Assembly (NCBI RefSeq): GCF_937877005.1
Contig: NZ_CALEFV010000281.1
Coordinates: 1 to 23,927 of the forward strand
DNA: 23,927 nucleotides
Reading direction: 5' to 3'
Source of the DNA: an uncultured Fibrobacter sp.
Lineage (GTDB): Bacteria > Fibrobacterota > Fibrobacteria > Fibrobacterales > Fibrobacteraceae
Both the position numbers and the translations under genes were made by a program. The notes beneath the pieces were generated by a model. It was given only the letters and a program-made list of their open reading frames with translations, was not told where the DNA came from and did not search any database. Positions within the stretch are counted from its first letter, which is position 1. The number at the start of each line of letters is the position of its first letter. Below are positions 14,228 through 21,507 of the stretch, one piece after another.

Positions 14228-15616
14228 ATGCCTTCTCGCACTTACGCGGCCATTGACCTCAAGTCGTTCTTTGCCTCGGTGGAATGTATCCTCCGGGGGC
14301 TTGACCCGCTGAAGGCGAAGCTTGTGGTGGCCGACGAGAGCCGCACCGAAAAGACGATTTGTTTGGCGGTGACGCCTGCGCTCAAGGCTTACGGGATTCC
14401 GGGCCGTGCGCGGCTTTTCGAGGTGAACCAGAAGGTGCGCGAGGTGCTGCGTCGTACGGGTGAAAAGATCGAATTTACCATCGCGAAGCCGCAGATGGCG
14501 AAGTACGTGGAGTATTCCACGAAGGTGTACAATGTCTACCTGAAGTACGTGAGTGCCGAAGACATTCATGCGTATTCCATCGACGAATGCTTTCTGGACT
14601 TGACGAAATACCTGAAGTTGTACAAGAAGACTGCACGGGAATTGGTGAAGACGATTATTCAAGATGTCTTTGCGACCACGGGAATTACGGCCACGGGCGG
14701 AATCGGGACGAACTTGTACCTTTGCAAGATTGCGATGGACATAATGGCGAAACATGTGGAAGCGGATGCCGACGGCGTGCGCATCGCGGAACTGGACGAG
14801 ATGAGTTACCGCAGGCAGCTTTGGTCGCACAGGCCGCTCACGAGTTTTTGGCAGGTGGGGCGCGGCATTGCGGAGCGCCTGGAAAATTGCGGGCTGAATG
14901 CGGGGCGCGGCATTTACACGATGGGCGATATTGCCCGCGTGAGTGTGAAGAATCCTGAAGCGTTGTATAAGTTGTTCGGTGTGAATGCGGAGATTCTGAT
15001 TGACCACGCCTGGGGTTACGAACCCTGCACCATAGCCGATATCAAGAAGTCAAAGCCGCGGAACAGGAGTACGGGCGAAGGCCAGGTGCTGCAGGACCCG
15101 TACCCGTTTGACAAGGCGCGTCTCGTGGTGCGAGAAATGGTCGATACGGTTTCGATGACTTTGATTGCGCACGATCTGGTGACAAACGCGATGGTGCTCA
15201 CGGTGGGTTATGACCGCGAAAACGTGGACAAGGGAATTTACCACGGCGTGACCGTGACGGATTTTTACGGACGCACGATTCCAAAGCCAGCTCATGGCAC
15301 GGCAAGCATCGGCTATTATACCAGCTCGCAGTCGGTGATGGCCGATGCGGTCATGAAACTTTTTGACCGCATCGTGGACCCGAAACTGACGGTGCGTCGC
15401 CTGAACCTGGTGGCCGCCGATATCGTGGATGCAAGTCACGAACAGTACGACCTGTTTACCGACGTGCAGAAACAGGAAAAAGAAAAGAAGCGCCTGAAGG
15501 CGGAACTCCTGATTAAGAAACGCTTCGGCAAGAATGCGATTGTGAAGGGAATGGATTTGCAAGAAGGTGCCACCACCATTGAACGCAACGGACAAATCGG
15601 AGGACATCGTGCCTAA
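14228..15616 (+). CDS. Y-family DNA polymerase, UvrX/UmuC-like
   Basis: This is an error-prone translesion polymerase of 462 residues. The first catalytic motif is A-A-I-D-L-K-S-F-F-A-S-V-E and the second is Y-S-I-D-E-C-F-L-D, which supply the metal-binding acids. The G-I-G-T-N-L-Y-L-C-K-I-A-M-D segment and the thumb helix-hairpin region (W-Q-V-G-R-G-I-A-E-R-L) are also present. Near residue 405 the sequence Q-Y-D-L-F fits the beta-clamp-binding consensus. The overall form resembles UvrX-type polymerases of Firmicutes, which are usually encoded beside a small YolD-like protein. Such a protein follows here, so the pair has probably moved as a unit. It is likely damage-induced, but I saw no convincing LexA box. 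ATG 14228 has no good Shine-Dalgarno. Confidence 0.9.
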   Translation: MPSRTYAAIDLKSFFASVECILRGLDPLKAKLVVADESRTEKTICLAVTPALKAYGIPGRARLFEVNQKVREVLRRTGEKIEFTIAKPQMAKYVEYSTKVYNVYLKYVSAEDIHAYSIDECFLDLTKYLKLYKKTARELVKTIIQDVFATTGITATGGIGTNLYLCKIAMDIMAKHVEADADGVRIAELDEMSYRRQLWSHRPLTSFWQVGRGIAERLENCGLNAGRGIYTMGDIARVSVKNPEALYKLFGVNAEILIDHAWGYEPCTIADIKKSKPRNRSTGEGQVLQDPYPFDKARLVVREMVDTVSMTLIAHDLVTNAMVLTVGYDRENVDKGIYHGVTVTDFYGRTIPKPAHGTASIGYYTSSQSVMADAVMKLFDRIVDPKLTVRRLNLVAADIVDASHEQYDLFTDVQKQEKEKKRLKAELLIKKRFGKNAIVKGMDLQEGATTIERNGQIGGHRA

Positions 15617-15656
15617 TTGATGATTGACGATTGATAATGGATGATTGATGATTGAT
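15617..15656 (+). repeat. ATTGATG short tandem repeat
   Basis: Degenerate 7-base units (GATTGAT/GATTGAC) run from the polymerase stop into the start of the YolD-like gene. They provide the ATG at 15648 and the first codons (M-I-D-D). Such DNA is prone to slippage and could alter the start region. Confidence 0.65.
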
Positions 15657-15857
15657 GATTATAAAGACATAATAGACTTGCCGTATCCGCGAAACGACTG
15701 GAATTTTATGATGAAGCATCCGCGCATGAATGTGGAAGACCGCGCAAAGATTTTCCACCCGTTTGCGGCACTCCGCGGACATGCCGAGGCGCTTGACGCG
15801 ACGGCTGAACGCAAGCAGGATGCCGTGGCGAACGAATTGACTTTGGAAGATTTTTAA
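15648..15857 (+). CDS. YolD-like small protein
   Basis: The 69-residue protein has the pattern D-Y-K-D-I-I-D-L-P, then K-H-P-R-M-N-V-E-D-R-A-K-I-F-H-P-F-A-A-L-R-G-H. This is the signature of small YolD-like proteins that accompany UvrX/UmuC-type polymerases in Firmicutes. Their role is presumed to be modulation of the polymerase but is poorly defined. The gene follows the polymerase by 31 bases of tandem-repeat DNA, so they are likely one operon. ATG 15648 is chosen; a TTG directly before it would add one residue. The Shine-Dalgarno is weak. Confidence 0.8.
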   Translation: MIDDYKDIIDLPYPRNDWNFMMKHPRMNVEDRAKIFHPFAALRGHAEALDATAERKQDAVANELTLEDF

Positions 15858-15866
15858 ATTGGGACC

Positions 15867-16505
15867 ATGATGAAATTCCTGACGATTCCTATCATTCTAA
15901 TTCTTGTTTTTTCAAACCTCTCCTTTGCGAAACCGGCGAAGGTGGCGAAGTCCGCCAAAACGGTGAAAGCGTCCGAGTTCAGGGACTCGCGCGACAAGCA
16001 GAAGTATCGCCTGGTAAAAATTGAAGGTCGAGAATGGTTCGGTGACAATCTGAATTTTAAGACCGAAGGGGCCTACTGTCTGGATGATGATGAAAACAAC
16101 TGCATGGCCTATGGCCGTCTTTACACATGGGATGCCGCCAAGAAGGCATGCCCCGCGGGTTTCCGCTTACCGGATCAGGCGGATTTTGAGAGTTTGTGGA
16201 CGGCGGCGGGTGCCGATTTCAATGCGGGTTACCTGATTAAGACGACCTATGGCTGGAAGGGCGAGACAAACGGGAACGATACGCTCAAGTTCTCGGCGAT
16301 GCCGGCGGGCAATCGTTTTGATGACGAGACCTATGGCAACCTTTCGAAATTCGCTTTTTTCTGGAGTTCTGATGATTCGCTCGAAGGTATTGATCCGGGC
16401 TCTGCCCGTGTGTGGTATTTGACGAACAAGTCTATGGCTTTTGGCTACACCTCTAGGGCGAAAATTTTCGGTTTTTCGGTGCGCTGCGTGCGTAACGCCA
16501 AGTAG
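15867..16505 (+). CDS. Secreted single-domain FISUMP protein
   Basis: It has a Sec signal peptide (F-L-T-I-P-I-I-L-I-L-V-F-S-N-L-S-F-A) with no lipobox cysteine, so it should be released into the periplasm or beyond. After a short basic spacer (K-P-A-K-V-A-K-S-A-K) comes one FISUMP domain (D-S-R-D-K-Q-K-Y-R-L-V-K-I-E-G-R-E-W-F-G-D-N-L) with the C-P-A-G-F-R-L-P core and a V-R-C-V-R end. The usual W-M-A-E-N-L is changed to W-F-G-D-N-L. It lacks the N-terminal module and Ser linker of the two lipoproteins upstream. A second ATG follows directly (15870). A TAAATTG sequence ending five bases before the ATG may belong to a promoter with a very short leader. Confidence 0.88.
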   Translation: MMKFLTIPIILILVFSNLSFAKPAKVAKSAKTVKASEFRDSRDKQKYRLVKIEGREWFGDNLNFKTEGAYCLDDDENNCMAYGRLYTWDAAKKACPAGFRLPDQADFESLWTAAGADFNAGYLIKTTYGWKGETNGNDTLKFSAMPAGNRFDDETYGNLSKFAFFWSSDDSLEGIDPGSARVWYLTNKSMAFGYTSRAKIFGFSVRCVRNAK

Positions 16506-16534
16506 CCAGCCTTTCCTGCGGTGGGGCATTTTGC

Positions 16535-16566
16535 TAAATTACGGATAGGTTCCCTTTTTCCTGAGG
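16535..16566 (+). promoter_or_regulatory. TAAATTA box and GAGG ribosome site before the coiled-coil gene
   Basis: TAAATTA (16535-16541) lies 30 bases before the ATG at 16572, and GAGG (16563-16566) is five bases before it. This arrangement suggests a separate promoter for the coiled-coil/GTPase pair and supports ATG 16572 over earlier in-frame codons. Confidence 0.45.
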
Positions 16567-16571
16567 TCAGT

Positions 16572-16919
16572 ATGAGTCTTGACGAAGAACGTATCCGTGA
16601 GCTCCAGCGTAAGGACGCAGAACATGATGCACGTCTGGATATGCAGAAGGAAAAGGATTTCGAACACGATGTCCGTATCGATGCACTTTACAGCAAGGGT
16701 CGTGAACAGGATTTCAAGCTGAAGGCCTATGCGGCCAAGGATGCGGAACACGACTTTCGTCTGAATTCGGTCGATTCAATCAATATGCAGCAGGATTCCG
16801 AACTGCATCGTCAATCCGAAAAGGACCGAGAACATGATACGCGGCTGGACCGTCTGGAAAAGATATGTGCTGAATTGGCCGCGCGTGTAGAAACTCTTGA
16901 AACCCTGCTGAAAAAGTAG
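16572..16919 (+). CDS. Small coiled-coil protein of 14-residue repeats, coupled to an EF-G-like gene
   Basis: The 115-residue, highly charged, cysteine-poor protein has no signal peptide or membrane helix, so it is cytoplasmic. Residues 14-97 consist of six units of exactly 14 residues, consensus K-D-x-E-H-D-x-R-L-D-x-x-x-x, starting at 14, 28, 42, 56, 70 and 84; units 3 and 5 have drifted. Fourteen residues equal two heptads, so a long coiled coil is expected. The C-terminal L-E-K-I-C-A-E-L-A-A-R-V-E-T-L-E-T-L-L is leucine-zipper-like and may drive multimerisation. I do not recognise the family. The EF-G-like gene begins six bases after the stop, with its ribosome site overlapping this stop, so the two are coexpressed and possibly functionally linked. 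Confidence 0.82.
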   Translation: MSLDEERIRELQRKDAEHDARLDMQKEKDFEHDVRIDALYSKGREQDFKLKAYAAKDAEHDFRLNSVDSINMQQDSELHRQSEKDREHDTRLDRLEKICAELAARVETLETLLKK

Positions 16920-16925
16920 GTGCAG

Positions 16926-18881
16926 ATGTCGCAGGTCATTCGCAATATCGCCATCCTCGCCCATGTGGATGCCGGAAAGACGACTCTTTCCGAGCGAATT
17001 CTTTTTACGGCGGGGGAGGTGAGACGCCCCGGTAAGGTGGAGGAAGGCCTCGCGACGATGGACTACCTGCCCGAAGAGAAGGACAGGGGCATTACGATCG
17101 AGAGCGGAGTCGCGCATTTCGAGTGGAAAAACACCTGGTTCAATTTTATCGACACCCCGGGGCATGTGGATTTTGGCGCCGAGGTTGATACCGCACTGAC
17201 GGCGGTCGAAGGCGCCGTTCTCGTGGTGAGTGCCGCGAGCGGAGTCGAAACTCAGACCGTCGCCGCGTTCCGCAAGTTGCGCGAGGCGGGAGTCCGGACA
17301 CTCCTGTTTATCAACAAGTTGGATAATCCCGATTATTCGCTAGACGAGACCTTGATCAATATCGAGGAGGTGCTGGGCGTGCGTCCGGTACTCATGACGC
17401 TTCCTGAATTCAGCAATGGCAGGATGGATGCCGTAATCGACGTGCTGAGTAGGAGCCGACTTGTGCATTCCGATTCGGGTGAAGAGGTGGTTGACGAGAG
17501 TTGGCCGCAGGATGGCGAGGTAAGCGAATCAACCCAAAAGATGAAGAAACATTATGCTGAGGCGGTCGAGTTCGCGAGTAACTTCGATGACGAGGTTCTG
17601 AAACTTGCGCTCGAAGGGAAATCGGTTCCTCCCAAGGTTCTTTTGCGTGGGCTCAAGGAGCTGGCCAAGAGCGACGATTATGCGCTCTGTTATGCAGGCT
17701 CTGCGATGGAAGGATTCGGTGTGCGTAGCCTAGTGACGGCATTATCGTTTTTCTTGCCGGAAGTTCCCGAATTTGGAGCGAATGAACTTGGTCAGGTCAT
17801 CCGTTTGCGGCACTTTAAGGGCGTGGGCGAAATATCGCTTTTTCGTAGCCATACGGACATGGAACGCAAGGCGTGGCCGGCCGGTTTTGAATTTTCGAGG
17901 CTCAAGGCGAATCTGCTTTTGCCGGTGGATGAGATTCGCACGGGTGACATTTACGCGATGCGGAGTCCCTTCGAGACCGAGCTTGGACAGACTATATATA
18001 TAGACGAAAGGCGAGAGGCGAAAGACGAAAAAGTTGAAGGACAACCATCGATTCGCGAAAGATACCAGCCCCTGTTGCAGACTCGCGTGGAATGTCTTGG
18101 TTCCGAAGATTACCTGCATGTAGAAAAGAGCCTTGGCATGCTCGCCCGTATGGATCCGAGTTTTCGCGTGCAGAAGGACGATGGCGGTTTCTGGTACCTG
18201 CATACGGTGGGCGAGGTGCAGCTGGATGTGCTTTTGTCCCGGCTGAAGCGTGAGTTCGGTTGCGAGGTGCGGGCAGGGAGTCCCGAGGTGCGCTGGCAGG
18301 AACGCCTTTGTCGCGAGGTCGGTCCTGTCGAGAATTCCTTCCAGCTTGGTCCCCACAAGATTTCCATCAGACTTTCGGCGGTGCCGCTCGAGGGGGATGC
18401 GCACGATATCCGTCTGTCGGCAGAGTTCTTGGAGACTGCTCCCCGCGAAATTTTGGCGGGTGTGCGCTCGGCGCTTCTGGAGTCGACCGAAATTGGCGTC
18501 TTGGGGAAGGGGGCCCTGGTTGGGGTCCGTTTCGAGGTGCACGAATTTACCTGGACCGAGGGCGCTCTCCCGCCCATGATCAAGAAGGCGTGTGCCGATG
18601 CCGTTACGAAGCTCATCAGGCCTGGCGACATTGAACTTTTTGAGCCGGTAATGGAACTTTCGCTCGAATGTCCCGTGAATTTTGCGGGGCTTGTCACCGG
18701 TGACATCCAGTCTCGTGGCGGAAAGGTCAAGGAAATTGGTGGAGATGGCAGGACGCATATGCTGAAGGCCGAGGTCCCGCTGCAAAAGATCTTCGGTTAT
18801 GCGACGGATGTCCGGAGCATTAGCAAGGGAACGGCCCTTTATAGTATGAAACTGCTTGGGTACAGGACTACTAACCCCTAA
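16926..18881 (+). CDS. EF-G-like translational GTPase, TetM/EF-G2-type paralogue
   Basis: The GTPase motifs are complete: A-H-V-D-A-G-K-T-T (G1), R-G-I-T-I-E-S (switch I), D-T-P-G-H-V-D-F (G3), N-K-L-D (G4) and G-S-A (G5). Domains II to V follow, with M-D-P-S-F-R-V (domain III) and F-G-Y-A-T-D-V-R-S (domain V). At 651 residues it is shorter than housekeeping EF-G (about 690-700). Domain IV resembles ribosomal-protection proteins (F-E-V-H-E-F-T-W-T-E-G) as much as EF-G, so it may be a ribosome-rescue, recycling or antibiotic-protection factor. Whether it gives tetracycline resistance cannot be told. Residues about 359-369 (I-D-E-R-R-E-A-K-D-E-K) at the domain II/III junction are encoded by repeat DNA. 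ATG 16926 is preferred over GTG 16920. Confidence 0.88.
   Translation: MSQVIRNIAILAHVDAGKTTLSERILFTAGEVRRPGKVEEGLATMDYLPEEKDRGITIESGVAHFEWKNTWFNFIDTPGHVDFGAEVDTALTAVEGAVLVVSAASGVETQTVAAFRKLREAGVRTLLFINKLDNPDYSLDETLINIEEVLGVRPVLMTLPEFSNGRMDAVIDVLSRSRLVHSDSGEEVVDESWPQDGEVSESTQKMKKHYAEAVEFASNFDDEVLKLALEGKSVPPKVLLRGLKELAKSDDYALCYAGSAMEGFGVRSLVTALSFFLPEVPEFGANELGQVIRLRHFKGVGEISLFRSHTDMERKAWPAGFEFSRLKANLLLPVDEIRTGDIYAMRSPFETELGQTIYIDERREAKDEKVEGQPSIRERYQPLLQTRVECLGSEDYLHVEKSLGMLARMDPSFRVQKDDGGFWYLHTVGEVQLDVLLSRLKREFGCEVRAGSPEVRWQERLCREVGPVENSFQLGPHKISIRLSAVPLEGDAHDIRLSAEFLETAPREILAGVRSALLESTEIGVLGKGALVGVRFEVHEFTWTEGALPPMIKKACADAVTKLIRPGDIELFEPVMELSLECPVNFAGLVTGDIQSRGGKVKEIGGDGRTHMLKAEVPLQKIFGYATDVRSISKGTALYSMKLLGYRTTNP
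18001..18030 (+). repeat. Purine-rich dispersed repeat, copy C (short), inside the EF-G-like gene
   Basis: This tract starts TAGACGAAAG and continues with GCGAGAGGCGAAAGACGAAA. It shares the TAGACGA start and the AAAGACGAAA end style with copies A and B but lacks their central CGCAAGCTC block. It is in frame and open. Confidence 0.5.
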
Positions 18882-18935
18882 TTTTGGGGTACCTCTAAGA
18901 AAAAGAATTATAATTTTTCCGGAGCGAACTTGTAC

Positions 18936-18988
18936 TATATTTGTGGTGCTCGATTAGAATCGACTTTTCCTTTTGACAAATGGAAAAG
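18936..18988 (+). promoter_or_regulatory. TATATTTG box and leader hairpins
   Basis: TATATTTG (18936-18943) is a good TAnnTTTG-type box. It is followed by two inverted repeats, TCGATT-AG-AATCGA (18950-18963) and CTTTTCC..GGAAAAG (18964-18988, 11-base loop). They could fold in the 5' leader of a transcript that runs into the small AT-rich frame at 19007 and possibly the sigma-like gene. Regulation through them is inference. Confidence 0.4.
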
Positions 18989-19006
18989 AAAAATCGATAA
19001 GTGGGT

Positions 19007-19219
19007 ATGAGTTCTATCAAATTTCTACCTCCTTCACTTCAAAAACAAAAAGAAAAATTTATAAATATTGAAGCTTCAAAATTCGTTGAGGCTTTACTAT
19101 ATTTGTTATCTCATTTTCGGTTTTTTGAAAATGACGTATGGAGGTTTGTTTTGTATACTCATTCTTCCCGCTATCCTCAATTAAATAAAGGCAACTTATT
19201 AATGGAGCCTATCAAATAA
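19007..19219 (+). CDS. Small AT-rich hypothetical ORF
   Basis: The 70-residue frame (M-S-S-I-K-F-L-P-P-S-L-Q-K-Q) is much richer in A/T than all flanking genes. It contains a hydrophobic/aromatic middle (F-V-E-A-L-L-Y-L-L-S-H-F-R-F-F) that is too short and polar to be a sure membrane helix. No Shine-Dalgarno is evident, although a GTG at 19001 is also in frame. It is either a foreign gene, a remnant, or a chance frame in an AT-rich island. I recognise no family. Confidence 0.35.
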   Translation: MSSIKFLPPSLQKQKEKFINIEASKFVEALLYLLSHFRFFENDVWRFVLYTHSSRYPQLNKGNLLMEPIK

Positions 19220-19255
19220 CGCGCTAATTCTAGCCGTTTTATTTGGGAATATTTG

Positions 19256-19276
19256 CCCTTTGATTACTTCAAAGGG
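19256..19276 (+). promoter_or_regulatory. Perfect 8-bp hairpin before the sigma-like gene
   Basis: CCCTTTGA (19256-19263) and TCAAAGGG (19269-19276) flank a TTACT loop, 35 bases before the ATG at 19312. No T-run follows. It may be an operator or a leader hairpin. A strong AAAGGAG lies six bases before the ATG. Confidence 0.5.
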
Positions 19277-19311
19277 ACTTTCACTGTCGTCTATCGACAA
19301 AAGGAGTATTT

Positions 19312-19986
19312 ATGAATAGTCAGGAAGTCACCGCCCTCGTTACCATCGCCCACGAGGATACCTCCTATAGCGGGGAAGCCCGTTATGCAGCCATCGCAAA
19401 CCTGTGGCCTATCTACGAAGCCAGACTCATGAAGCATGCGTTCTTCATGTTCGAAAAGATTCAGCCGGATTTCAGCATGAGGGAGCTTAGCACCGATGGA
19501 TTCCGCGCGGAACTGTCCTGCATGGTCTACGAGATCTTCGCGGCCGCCGTCATGAAGTACGACGAATCAAAGATGGCCTCTCTCGAGACTTTCGTCAAGA
19601 ATGAAATCTGCTGGCGTTTTCTGGACGAAAAACGCGAAAATTCGAACCGCTGCGCTCACGAAGTCGTCACGGATATCTTTCCGTGCGATATTGACGACGA
19701 GGATGGCCTGGCGGGTCAGCCTGTCGCTGATGAAAGTGATAGCATGGACGGGTGGAAGGATCTCGTGTCCATTGCCGCCAAGGCTCTTGGAACCGATGAG
19801 CAGCTGCTAGACTTTTTCAAGAAGCACCTCGATACCCTTGAACGTTGTGACCGTGGCGAGGAATCCGAAACGGCGAGGGTCCTGGGGGTTTCGCGGATGA
19901 CTGTCTATAACCGCCTAACGAAGATCCGTGGCGTCCTGAAGTCCAAGAACCTGGACCGTGAATTCAAGCGCCTGCTGGCGGCGTAG
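19312..19986 (+). CDS. Sigma-factor-like regulator with C-terminal helix-turn-helix
   Basis: The 224-residue protein begins with a helical region. A segment around residues 84-105 (K-Y-D-E-S-K-M-A-S-L-E-T-F-V-K-N-E-I-C-W-R-F-L-D) resembles sigma-70 region 2. An acidic linker follows (D-I-D-D-E-D-G). The C-terminus has a clear helix-turn-helix (E-T-A-R-V-L-G-V-S-R-M-T-V-Y-N-R-L-T-K-I-R), like sigma region 4. It probably recruits RNA polymerase to a small regulon or regulates transcription directly. A good Shine-Dalgarno (AAAGGAG) and an upstream hairpin are present. The broken AAA+ gene follows 27 bases downstream and may once have been in the same operon. Family placement is moderately sure; the target genes are unknown. 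Confidence 0.75.
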   Translation: MNSQEVTALVTIAHEDTSYSGEARYAAIANLWPIYEARLMKHAFFMFEKIQPDFSMRELSTDGFRAELSCMVYEIFAAAVMKYDESKMASLETFVKNEICWRFLDEKRENSNRCAHEVVTDIFPCDIDDEDGLAGQPVADESDSMDGWKDLVSIAAKALGTDEQLLDFFKKHLDTLERCDRGEESETARVLGVSRMTVYNRLTKIRGVLKSKNLDREFKRLLAA

Positions 19987-20013
19987 TTTGTCTGGTCGCA
20001 TTGAGTAAACTCG

Positions 20014-20622
20014 ATGGCGACGGGTTTTAGCGAGGATCGTGTCAAGCGGCTTCTGGGAAGGGACGGTGTGCTACGAAAGCTTGGACTATGCTCCGAGGAT
20101 TTCGAGTTGCCTCTAGAACTATTGTTCTACCTGAACGGCTTTAGCGACAGTACGGGACTCTGGGCCGTAACCTGATTGTTCGCCGCGCGAGTGACCTGCT
20201 TGGCATGTACGTGGGGCAGACCGAAGCTCAAATTGCCGAGGCGTTCGACGAGACCGAGCGTACTCGGTCGATTCTGTTCTTCGACGAGGCGGATAGTTTT
20301 CTACGCGACCGTTCCGGCGCGATGCAGGGACATGAGGTCTCGAAGGTGAACGAAATCCTCACCCGGATGGAGAACTTCAAGGGAATATTCATCGCGGCGA
20401 CGAACTTCGACAGTTCGCTAGATGCTGCGAGTCGCCGGCGCTTTGCGCTAAAACTTGGTTTCGGTTACTTGAAGCCAGATGGTGTCAGGGAAATCTGGAA
20501 GGTCTTTTTTCCGTCGGCGGAATGTCCAGCTTCGGTGGCGAACATGTCCATGCTCACGTCGGGCGTTCGATGGGATTCTAGGAATAAGTGCGACCTGCAC
20601 GGTTTCTTTTTTTGAATTATGA
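20014..20622 (+). pseudogene. Broken AAA+ ATPase gene (P-loop deleted, frameshifted)
   Basis: The first part is open from ATG 20014 (residues ending L-F-Y-L-N-G-F-S-D-S-T-G) but runs into TGA near 20172. In another frame the protein continues L-G-R-N-L-I-V-R-R-A-S-D-L-L-G-M-Y-V-G-Q-T, with an intact Walker B (I-L-F-F-D-E-A-D-S-F), sensor (A-A-T-N-F-D) and Arg-finger (S-R-R-R-F). In relatives the Walker A loop lies between these two blocks; it is absent here, so a deletion removed it and shifted the frame. A second lesion near 20561-20566 separates M-S-M-L-T-S-G from F-D-G-I-L-G-I-S. The tail overlaps the 3' end of the minus-strand DUF58 gene. It cannot make a working ATPase. Confidence 0.85.
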
Positions 20623-21507
20623 GCGATTCTGTTTGGCTCTACGCCTGAAATGCTCGATGAGCGGGGCGACCGTTTCCTTGAAGTCGTCGTGCGTCTCGAT
20701 GCGCACGAAGTCGATGGACATGCGCTGGAACAGTTCCTTGGTCGCCTTGCCCTGGCGCTTTGCCTCGCGGGCGAACGCCTCGCGGAAGGCGGCATCGCCG
20801 GTATCAATCAGAAGCGTCTCCCCGGTCTCGGGATCTTCGAGTTCCACGAGGCCTGCGGGCGGCAGTTCCATTTCGCGCGGGTCAACGACGGAGACGGCAA
20901 GCACGTCGTGGCGCTTGCGGAGAATCTTGAAGGCGTTCTCGAAACCTTCGTCCAGGAAGTCGCTCATCACCACGACCACGGCACGGCGGTTCAGAATCTT
21001 GCCGGCATATTCCAGCGCCACCTGCGTGTTCGTGCCGTGGTGCTGCGGCTTAAAATAAAGAATTTCACGAATCAGCCGCAGCACGTGCTTACGTCCCTTC
21101 TCCGGCGGAATGAAGAGTTCGACCTGGTCGGTGTAAATCAGCAGGCCGACCTTGTCGTTGTTCTTGATGGCCGCGAATGCGAGAAGCGCTGTCAGAGTAG
21201 CCATGACTTCGCCCTTCATCTGCTTGCCTGAACCGAATTCCGAGCTGCTGGAAGCGTCGACCATCAAAAGCATGGTCATTTCGCGTTCTTCGATAAATTT
21301 CTTTACATAAGGCGTGCCGGTACGTGCCGTCACGTTCCAGTCGATAGTACGCACATCGTCGCCAGGCATGTACTCGCGGACCTCGCTGAATTCCATGCCG
21401 TTTCCCTTGAACGAACTATGGTAGGCACCGGTCATCACGGTGTCGAGCGTGCCGCGAACGGAAAGTTCAATGCGGCTAACGGTCTTCAAAACTTCTTTAT
21501 CTAGCAT
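20617..21507 (-). CDS. DUF58 (vWA-like) protein of the MoxR/Bat type
   Basis: A 296-residue cytoplasmic protein that matches DUF58 from end to end. The family core Y-M-P-G-D-D-V-R-T-I-D-W-N-V-T-A-R follows an F-S-E-V-R-E segment, and the vWA-like stretch V-D-A-S-S-S-S-E-F-G-S carries a metal-site-like D-x-S-x-S. Such proteins usually sit beside a MoxR AAA+ ATPase and vWA membrane proteins (Bat operon) and act in cofactor insertion, stress tolerance or envelope upkeep. Here there is no MoxR or vWA partner next to it. The neighbour is a dead AAA+ gene of another type. Partners may lie elsewhere, including the BatC-like genes at 9355-10814. A TATATTC box (minus strand, 21530-21536) lies about 23 bases before the ATG. 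Confidence 0.92.
   Translation of the reverse strand: MLDKEVLKTVSRIELSVRGTLDTVMTGAYHSSFKGNGMEFSEVREYMPGDDVRTIDWNVTARTGTPYVKKFIEEREMTMLLMVDASSSSEFGSGKQMKGEVMATLTALLAFAAIKNNDKVGLLIYTDQVELFIPPEKGRKHVLRLIREILYFKPQHHGTNTQVALEYAGKILNRRAVVVVMSDFLDEGFENAFKILRKRHDVLAVSVVDPREMELPPAGLVELEDPETGETLLIDTGDAAFREAFAREAKRQGKATKELFQRMSIDFVRIETHDDFKETVAPLIEHFRRRAKQNRS

Noticed and set aside
14228..14228. LexA/SOS box before the Y-family polymerase
   Set aside because: No convincing palindromic SOS-type operator could be found in the upstream 200 bases.
18874..18890. Terminator hairpin ACCCC/GGGGT at the EF-G-like stop codon
   Set aside because: Only five base pairs and no following T-run, so it is too weak to call.
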